DNA from: Gelatoporia subvermispora B
Taxonomy: Eukaryota > Basidiomycota > Agaricomycetes > Polyporales > Gelatoporiaceae
NCBI GenBank assembly: GCA_000320605.2
Contig: KB445793.1
Coordinates: 1,268,999-1,332,998 of the forward strand
Direction of reading: 5' to 3'
Length of the DNA: 64,000 bases
In this document: positions 58,104 to 64,000 of the stretch, piece after piece
Numbering within the stretch: the stretch's first letter is position 1
Layout of the letters: every line of letters starts with the position of its first letter
The notes under the pieces: generated by a model
Database searches by the model: none
What the model was told of the DNA's origin: nothing
The model's input: the letters and a program-made list of their open reading frames with translations, nothing else
Made by a program: the position numbers and the translations under genes

Positions 58104-58279
58104 TTTATCTAGTGATTATCATATACCAGTGGATGTTGAGTAACATGTACTATAAAGGAATGTGTGTATTCAGTAGTGTGTTTTACAATGGCATTGGCAT
58201 CTCTTCACAGACTCCCAAAGGAACGACGCAGTGTTTTCCAGACTAGGACTAGAACAAAGGACAAGGCTGTAAAGCAGCA

Positions 58280-59978
58280 TCAGACATATCGCGCCCACGG
58301 CTCTATTCCCCATGCTCGGCGAGGCTGCTGGCCGATAGTGAAAGCATCTTCGGGCTTAGCGATGATCTCGATCGGCACGCCCATAGTCTGGATGCGCGAG
58401 GTGTAGTAGGCATGTAAGGCGTCCAGACGAGCTTTTTCGCTGATGTCGCTATTGGTGCGCTTGAGGAGATCCATGTCGAACGATGGGTGCGGAGTACGAG
58501 GCGGTGGGCGTTCGAGGGACATCGTATCCGAGCGCGAAAGACGGTGTCGCCAGAAGCACCATGCTCGGAGGACATCCTATAGGTGAAAGAGCAGAGATCA
58601 TCAATGTGGCACCCGAACTAACGAGATTCGCCACATACCGCTTGGGTGCTGAAGATCAGAAAGATGGCCATACCGACTTACCAAGGCCGCATCAGGATAG
58701 TCCAGCTCTGACAGGTTATAAACAAACACGCACCAGATGCAGCCCACAAATTAGTCACTACACCATCTCCGATCCAGATGGATGAGAAACTGAGACTAGA
58801 TCGCTCGTCGTTGACGAAGGGCTCTCGAGAAGATCACTGAGTTGACTCACATAGTACCAATAAGGATGTAGATGTTGAATACGCCCACGCGCACGACAAG
58901 TTGTATGTCAATTCCTGTGCCCAGGCCCGCACGGCGTAGAGCGCGCCAGTGACGTGAGAGAACGACGACCAGATGACCTGGGGATAATGACGTGAAACAA
59001 AGCTAGTAAATACAGCAAGTCTGCGTACATTCCAGCGCCGTCGAGGCAAGGCAGACGAGAGCTGTAAATATCCCAATGGCGTCCGCGCTAATCCAGGTCA
59101 GAGCTCATGGGAACATGGCATTGGCGATTGATACTCACAAAGGGTTCCACTCGATGGAACAGTAAAAATAGAGGCGATCCCTGTTCACCAAGTCTGGGTG
59201 ACGTATCCCAAGCTATAGAATTAGAACCGCCAAGCATAGCATAAATTGGTGAGTTCAGGTCGCATAGGCTTCCACAACTACAAACAGACTCACATGAGCG
59301 CCAATGGCAGCAAAGACGATGAAAGTCAGGTATGGTGCGCAGACGAGCTGAGGCGAGAGTCAGGAAGAACATGCTTGGTGAGACCGATGAAAACTCACAG
59401 AGATTGTCACTGCCGAGCGAAGGACGGGTCTTTCGCTGCGGTGCATTTTTGAAGGCCTGAAGGAGGCCCAAACATAGAACACCAATGCCAATACTGCGAC
59501 AGAACACCTGAAATAATTCCATCAATCGATGTATTCTTAACCACCAGCAGAACCAAGGACACCCACATTGGTGGCACAGCATCAATGAGCGCCATCTGAG
59601 CAGTACAGAGTCCTCTGCTGGGCTCAGGACCAATATGCTTGCCAGCATAGAACCTGTAGAAATTAACATGTACTACAGTACCACTCTCGACGCCGTGATT
59701 ACTCACAGCATAGAAGACACAACGCCCGCTATAATCCAAGTACAGCATACGTTGATGACCGTTGGATGACGTTTGACGGAGGGGGCGAAGAGGAAAGTAG
59801 CGACAAGGAGTGGAAGGAGAATATGGTCTGCAGCAATTTGGAAGAAGAGGAATATTGTCAGGTCAGTGGAACCATTGGGCCCACTTTCCTTAGCGATCGC
59901 GCCTGCATATAGAAAGTGCGAGTGTCAACCTGTCTCGTAGTCACTTTGCGAGAAAGACATACGCGTTGCGAAGGCCAT
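58280..59978 (-). CDS. seven-helix integral membrane protein (basidiomycete-specific type)
   Basis: Exons read MAFATRAIAKESGPNGSTDLTIFLFFQIAADHILLPLLVATFLFAPSVKRHPTVINVCCTWIIAGVVSSML|RFYAGKHIGPEPSRGLCTAQMALIDAVPPM|CSVAVLALVFYVWASFRPSKMHRSERPVLRSAVTI|VCAPYLTFIVFAAIGAHLGY, then YFYCSIEWNPL, TWISADAIGIFTALVCLAS and more helices. The intracellular tail ends RPPPRTPHPSFDMDLLKRTNSDISEKARLDALHAYYTS...GIEPWARYV. The layout (short outer N-terminus, seven hydrophobic segments, cytosolic tail) resembles a receptor-like family common in agaricomycetes. No ligand is known and it should not be called a GPCR on this evidence. Exon borders in the middle are approximate. The 3' end converges on the TmpL-like gene, 177 bases apart. 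Confidence 0.7.
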
Positions 59979-61290
59979 GGTCTGACTCAGGGATGGTCGA
60001 AAAGAGGAAATTACGGGCTCGCGGGTGGAAAAGTGAAGTTGGCGCAATGGGTGCAGAGCGCAGAAAGCAAAGGGCCTCGCAGTCTGCCTGCAGCTCAGCG
60101 AGCGGAGGACGTTCGGCCCTGGAGTAGAGACACCCGTGGCGACACGAGGACTTAATGAGAGTGGACAAACACGAGCTAGAAGCTCCGAGCTCCTGACGAA
60201 CGCACAACAAGAAGGGGGGTGAGGGAGATGCAGTCAATGCATCGCCCAGCAGAGCACATTATCGCCTATGACAGTGAGCAGCGACGGCGTGCGTGCTGAC
60301 GGCGAGAGCGGGTCTGCCACCTGGCTGTCCCGTCATGTCTATATTGGACTGACCTGTTGACGGATGGCGACCGGGCGCTACAGCCTACAGCGGCACAACC
60401 ATTCGTCGAGCCGTTCACGCACGTCCAGTGTAGACTCGTGCAGTCTACCCATGAGGCGAGTCGTCCTTTTCCACCGAGAGATAATGTTAACGTACTGCTC
60501 TCATGAGCATTCAGTAATCCACACCGCGAGAAGTGACTGAAAATGAGTGTGACGCGGCATGCGATGCTCATTTTGTTCCGGCTTCGGTGGAAGCCTCATA
60601 ATGAGAGCCTATTATGCTAATTGACAATCATATGTCATATGCATAAGTACTCACGGAGGGCACCCCGGAAGCCATGCACACCCCGCATTGCGTGCTGAGT
60701 GGTACACCGCCTGAGAACAGTATGCCAAAGTGCTTCCCGCTCCGCACGCTGTAAATATCATCCGTCATAGGATGATTTCATCGTTGCCAGTTGACCACTC
60801 TAGGAAGTGGTTACGGATATGCATGCCAGTCGCGGAGACATTGAGCGCTGCTGATACCCCGTGAATGACGGCCATTCCGTTGAGCAGACAAATTATAGCA
60901 CAGAGTCCGAACAATCCAGGTCGAATTCAAGGTTTCAAGCAGAGTAGGTTATTGAGTGACTTTGGGGCCAGATTTCGAGCGAGCACAGAACACCAGAATG
61001 TATGCAAACAGTATAGGTTCAGAGCGAGTTGAAGCAGAAAATCATCCTATCCTCGGGTCTGCATTGGCGTAGGCGCGCGTGTTCCCTCCGGCGCGCCCCA
61101 GCACCGTAAGGCTACATCGTGCCTGGTGCTTTCTCAATCTCTCATCGCTTCTTCCGTCGCTGTCGATGAAGGTATGGCACATTTAAATATGCGGAATGAC
61201 TTCAAAGTTAAAGTGACCTGCGAACTGCAGTGGCCGGAACAATCTAAAGGACTCGCCACAATATCCCTCCTTTGAAGTCCGCATCGGAGC
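59979..61290. promoter_or_regulatory. divergent intergenic region, 1.3 kb
   Basis: Between the starts of the seven-helix gene (minus) and the hypothetical gene (plus). A TTTAAATA sequence near 61183-61190 lies about 100 bases before the plus-strand ATG and may be its TATA element. Open frames at 59941-60571 lack domains. Nothing else was seen. Confidence 0.4.
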
Positions 61291-62478
61291 ATGGCGACAT
61301 ACTACACACCTCCTCGTCCCCGGGCGTCGTCATATCGCATCGGTACCTCCAATGAGGAAGAACAACGATCTGACTCAACGGGGGAGCTGTCAAGGCTTAC
61401 TCTGGACGTCGGAGATCATCCTATCTATGTTTTTCCGAATCCTCCGTCAGTGCCGCCAAGTCCTGGATCATCTGTGTTCTCTGCGCCCTCCGATTTCCCA
61501 TCCTCGCCGTCCACATCTTCCCTCAGGAGCTCTCGCTCTAGGCCTAGGCTACGACATGTTCGCACGAGCTCCATCCCCACGGATATTAGCCGCAGCTTGA
61601 GTCGCAGCTTGAGTCGGGAGGATGGCAGCAGCGTGAACGGCGAAATCTATCTTGACTCTGGAACCGGCTCTTTCATTCGCGTTGCTAGCCCGCCTCACTT
61701 TACACCCAACACCGCTTCAGAGTATGACCCTGACGTGGAAGTGTGGGATTGGGCTGCAGCCTCTGGACGGGAGAGCACTGATGGGACATCATGGGTCCTC
61801 GAGGAGGAAGTAGAGCGGGCAGGCCAGTGGGACGTTCAGCTACAACTACACCACGCGACACAACGCACCACGGCTCTGCGCGCGTCCCCAGCCAGACGTC
61901 ACTCTCGTGCAACACTTGAGCACGCCCGTCACTTCCTCTACCGCACCGGGACACGCACGCGGAGTCGGACACACTCTGGTGCGAGCTCGACTTCGCGCCG
62001 TGAATTGCCTCGCCGGGTCCGCGCACCGTCCACGCCCCAGCCGCGGATACATATACCTTTTCTCGCGAGCTTTGCGAAGTTGCTCCTCATCGACCAGGAC
62101 GATACCGTCCTGCGCCTGCTCACACAGGCTGGTGCGACTGACGAGGAGTCCATACTCTTCCCGGGCCACAGCGCTGCCTCGCTACTAGCCGACGATCCAT
62201 TGCGCAACGAAGCTGAGTCTGGCACGGATACAGACGAGTCAAGCGGCGTTGATACTGGGGAAGACAGCGAGTCTCATTCGTCATCCTCGGAGCACGGGCT
62301 CGCGAAATTCTTCTCTCCTTCGTCCGACCCTTCTCGGCTTGCTATATGGTCTCTGAGTACCGGACTGAAGGTGCCCTTACCTGCCGACTTTGGCGTGCCG
62401 AGGCTCGTGGGGCTATGGCGAGCGGTAGGCGAGGTGTGTGTCCGTAGCAGTCAGGCGTGGCGCGAGGTATGGCGCTAG
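61291..62478 (+). CDS. hypothetical protein, disordered, basidiomycete type
   Basis: A single exon of 395 residues, MATYYTPPRPRASSYRIGTSNEEEQRSD. It is Ser/Arg/Pro-rich (SPSTSSLRSSRSRPRLRH, SRSLSRSLSRE encoded by a duplicated CGCAGCTTGAGT) with acidic patches (ESGTDTDESSGVDTGEDSESHSSSSEHG). The only likely ordered parts are IPFLASFAKLLLIDQDDTVLRLLTQ and, at the end, GLKVPLPADFGVPRLVGLWRAVGEVCVRSSQAWREVWR, a helical segment that looks conserved. Strong codon bias and the long frame support coding. No domain known to me; function unassigned. Confidence 0.7.
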   Translation: MATYYTPPRPRASSYRIGTSNEEEQRSDSTGELSRLTLDVGDHPIYVFPNPPSVPPSPGSSVFSAPSDFPSSPSTSSLRSSRSRPRLRHVRTSSIPTDISRSLSRSLSREDGSSVNGEIYLDSGTGSFIRVASPPHFTPNTASEYDPDVEVWDWAAASGRESTDGTSWVLEEEVERAGQWDVQLQLHHATQRTTALRASPARRHSRATLEHARHFLYRTGTRTRSRTHSGASSTSRRELPRRVRAPSTPQPRIHIPFLASFAKLLLIDQDDTVLRLLTQAGATDEESILFPGHSAASLLADDPLRNEAESGTDTDESSGVDTGEDSESHSSSSEHGLAKFFSPSSDPSRLAIWSLSTGLKVPLPADFGVPRLVGLWRAVGEVCVRSSQAWREVWR

Positions 62479-63539
62479 TCTCCTGGTGGGAACACATCGA
62501 TATGTATTCTGCTCTCGCTTCCCGGTCTTTCATGGATATTGCTATCGCCGTTGTCTGTATAGAAGTCTTCTTGAATTCGTCACTCCTGTCTGTAATATAC
62601 TGTATCGCACCTACGTTGATTCGCATGCACTCCCGGCATGTGTAAAGCGATCAGTCTCCTGCGGGATGCTATACGGGCTCGTGAACGGACTTCTTCTTAT
62701 CACTGTTGCTTCGGCGACATTGCAAGAGCTTTCTTACTCTATTATGCGTTAGGCCCGACTGACTGCCGGGGTATCCGAGCTGGGCGTCCCGAGGACATGG
62801 TCATGGCACTAAGTAGCTGCGCATACTATACATCTGGGCCAAAAGCCCTATCGTTCCGGTGCAATGTGGCAGTTGCAAGATCATGGCTGTGAGATAATAT
62901 CATGGTCTTCTCTGTCCTCTTTCACCTTTCAAGATACATGTTGTGAAGGAACGCGACCAAAGCGATCTCTCGAGAACAGTGGTGAGCCCATATATCGAAA
63001 ACCACATCAATGCATACATATCGGTCACAGGTAGATCATGACAATGCCCTAAGGGAGAATAGCAGGTGATGGTCTGCCCTCAATTCTTTTCGCTTTTCGC
63101 TAACGGCAACCAGTTGTTGCTGCAAAAAGGCGTACCCATGCGATACGGCTTCATGACTCCGAGCCCATATGCATTTGTCTTTATACCCACCTTGTGATAC
63201 TCGTACAACAAAATGCCAGCACACGGCGCATACATACTGCAGACTACCATTCAAGAAACAATCAACAAAGGTGGATAAACATAAGCAATGAGGCATAGAT
63301 AACAATGGATGGGTTGTTGGTTTGGCTTTAGGCTGGGGCCCGCTGGGTTGGGAACGGACCAGAATCAGGAAACCCATGATGCATATACAGGAGGGGATAA
63401 ATAGTAGGTGAAAGCAGAAGAGAGCAAGAAAGCAAACCGAAGAAGCGAACTGTTCAAAGAAACAAGCCGATATACGGGTTCATGCAAGATTCGCGTATAT
63501 ATGGGTATACCTGACTTGAGAATGTCACATACCGGAGCG
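62479..63539. other. intergenic region, nothing recognised
   Basis: About 1.06 kb, convergent, AT-richer, presumably with two 3' UTRs. The short open frames (62457-62892, 63036-63377 minus) have no domain. Confidence 0.5.
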
Positions 63540-64000
63540 CTAGACCTTCACCGTCCTGGCAGCAGGCGGCGCCTTCGCCTTCACTGTCGGCACGACGGGC
63601 GCAGACGCCGCCGCCATCTTTTGTGCGCGCAGCAGGGCACTCTTGTTTGTGCGCGGCGTGATCGTGGGGGCTTGCGCGGTGCTGACGCGCGGCTTTGGCC
63701 TTGCAGGAGTCGCTGGGATGGCGCCCCCGTTCTCTGACGCTGGGGTCTCAGCCTTCGTACTAGCGGCCTTATCTGTGCTGAAAGCGCTTGAGGGACGACT
63801 TGCGCGGCTCCACGTTTGTGGGAGCCCTGGGCGAGACGTGGATGCAGCGGAGGCGGGGCGCGAAGGCTCACGAACGGATCCGGACGTGTTCTGCGAGACG
63901 CGTGAGGAGGAACGGGAAGGAACTTGCTGGGCGGACAATCCGCGGACTGCAAGCAACCTCGATGAGCACCTTTCACGTACGGAAGGAAAAGAGCAATGTA
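63540..64000 (-). CDS. 3' end of a gene leaving the window, basic disordered tail
   Basis: The minus-strand frame ends at 63540 with PPAARTVKV. It reads SSRVSQNTSGSVREPSRPASAASTSRPGLPQTWSRASRPSSAFSTDKAASTKAETPASENGGAIPATPARPKPRVSTAQAPTITPRTNKSALLRAQKMAAASAPVV, a Ser/Pro/Ala/Arg-rich low-complexity C-terminus with many S/TP sites. Such tails occur in microtubule- or kinase-associated proteins, but no domain is visible. An acceptor CTTGCAG near 63945 may mark an exon start, so the true upstream boundary is unknown. Confidence 0.55.
   Translation of the reverse strand, partial: HCSFPSVRERCSSRLLAVRGLSAQQVPSRSSSRVSQNTSGSVREPSRPASAASTSRPGLPQTWSRASRPSSAFSTDKAASTKAETPASENGGAIPATPARPKPRVSTAQAPTITPRTNKSALLRAQKMAAASAPVVPTVKAKAPPAARTVKV

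Noticed and set aside
1..64000. CRISPR arrays, rRNA genes, intact transposons
   Set aside because: No spaced repeat arrays, no rRNA-like sequence, and no transposase or reverse transcriptase motifs were seen on either strand.

Overview
This window is nuclear DNA from a filamentous basidiomycete, most likely an agaricomycete mushroom or polypore. Genes are dense and on both strands, and nearly all are cut by many introns of about 45-65 nt. Exons are GC-rich and intergenic DNA is AT-richer. The families fit: DUF6534 seven-helix proteins, F-box-like proteins with weak leucine repeats, a STE7-type MAP kinase kinase with a long insert, and PET127. All exon models were read by eye and are unverified; splice sites away from conserved domains may be off.

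Layout. 1-123 is the 3' end of a gene that enters from the left. A DUF2235 hydrolase-like gene lies at 2.06-3.98 kb and a DUF6534 membrane protein gene at 5.43-7.44 kb. A conserved housekeeping block follows: an M3 thimet/saccharolysin-type oligopeptidase (8.4-11.5 kb), a universal stress protein with a long disordered N-terminus (12.5-14.7 kb), a STE7/Fuz7-type MAPKK on the minus strand (15.1-16.7 kb), PET127 on the minus strand (17.5-20.9 kb), and divergently an ARL8-type small GTPase (21.1-22.3 kb).

From 22.3 to 31.5 kb is an accessory block of three more DUF6534 genes on the plus strand. Two are tandem duplicates with duplicated flanks. The block is bracketed by two copies of a 37-bp element. 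Then come Rpn13 (minus, 32.3-33.4 kb) and an HNH-type gene (33.8-34.6 kb). A three-unit tandem array at 34.4-40.3 kb follows. Each unit holds one minus-strand alpha/beta-hydrolase gene, and units 2 and 3 still carry decayed 3' ends of the HNH gene, so the duplicated module was HNH tail plus hydrolase plus hydrolase promoter.

Next are an F-box-like gene (40.5-41.6 kb), a secreted GH43 arabinanase (42.0-43.4 kb) with two apparent GC-AG introns and an 11-nt exon, a decaying F-box gene with an in-frame stop (44.4-45.6 kb, minus) and RAD50 (45.9-51.1 kb). After a 3-kb stretch without a recognisable gene comes a large fused gene (54.0-58.1 kb): an adenylation (AMP-binding) domain joined to a multi-pass membrane region and an NAD(P)/flavin oxidoreductase tail, the architecture of TmpL. 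A seven-helix membrane protein gene (minus, 58.3-60.0 kb), a disordered hypothetical protein (61.3-62.5 kb) and the 3' end of a minus-strand gene leaving the window (63.5-64.0 kb) complete it.

The conserved genes cover DNA repair, proteasome, vesicle traffic, mitochondrial RNA, peptide turnover and signalling, and they do not form one pathway. The unusual biology lies in the tandem arrays, the fused redox/adenylation gene and the irregular introns.
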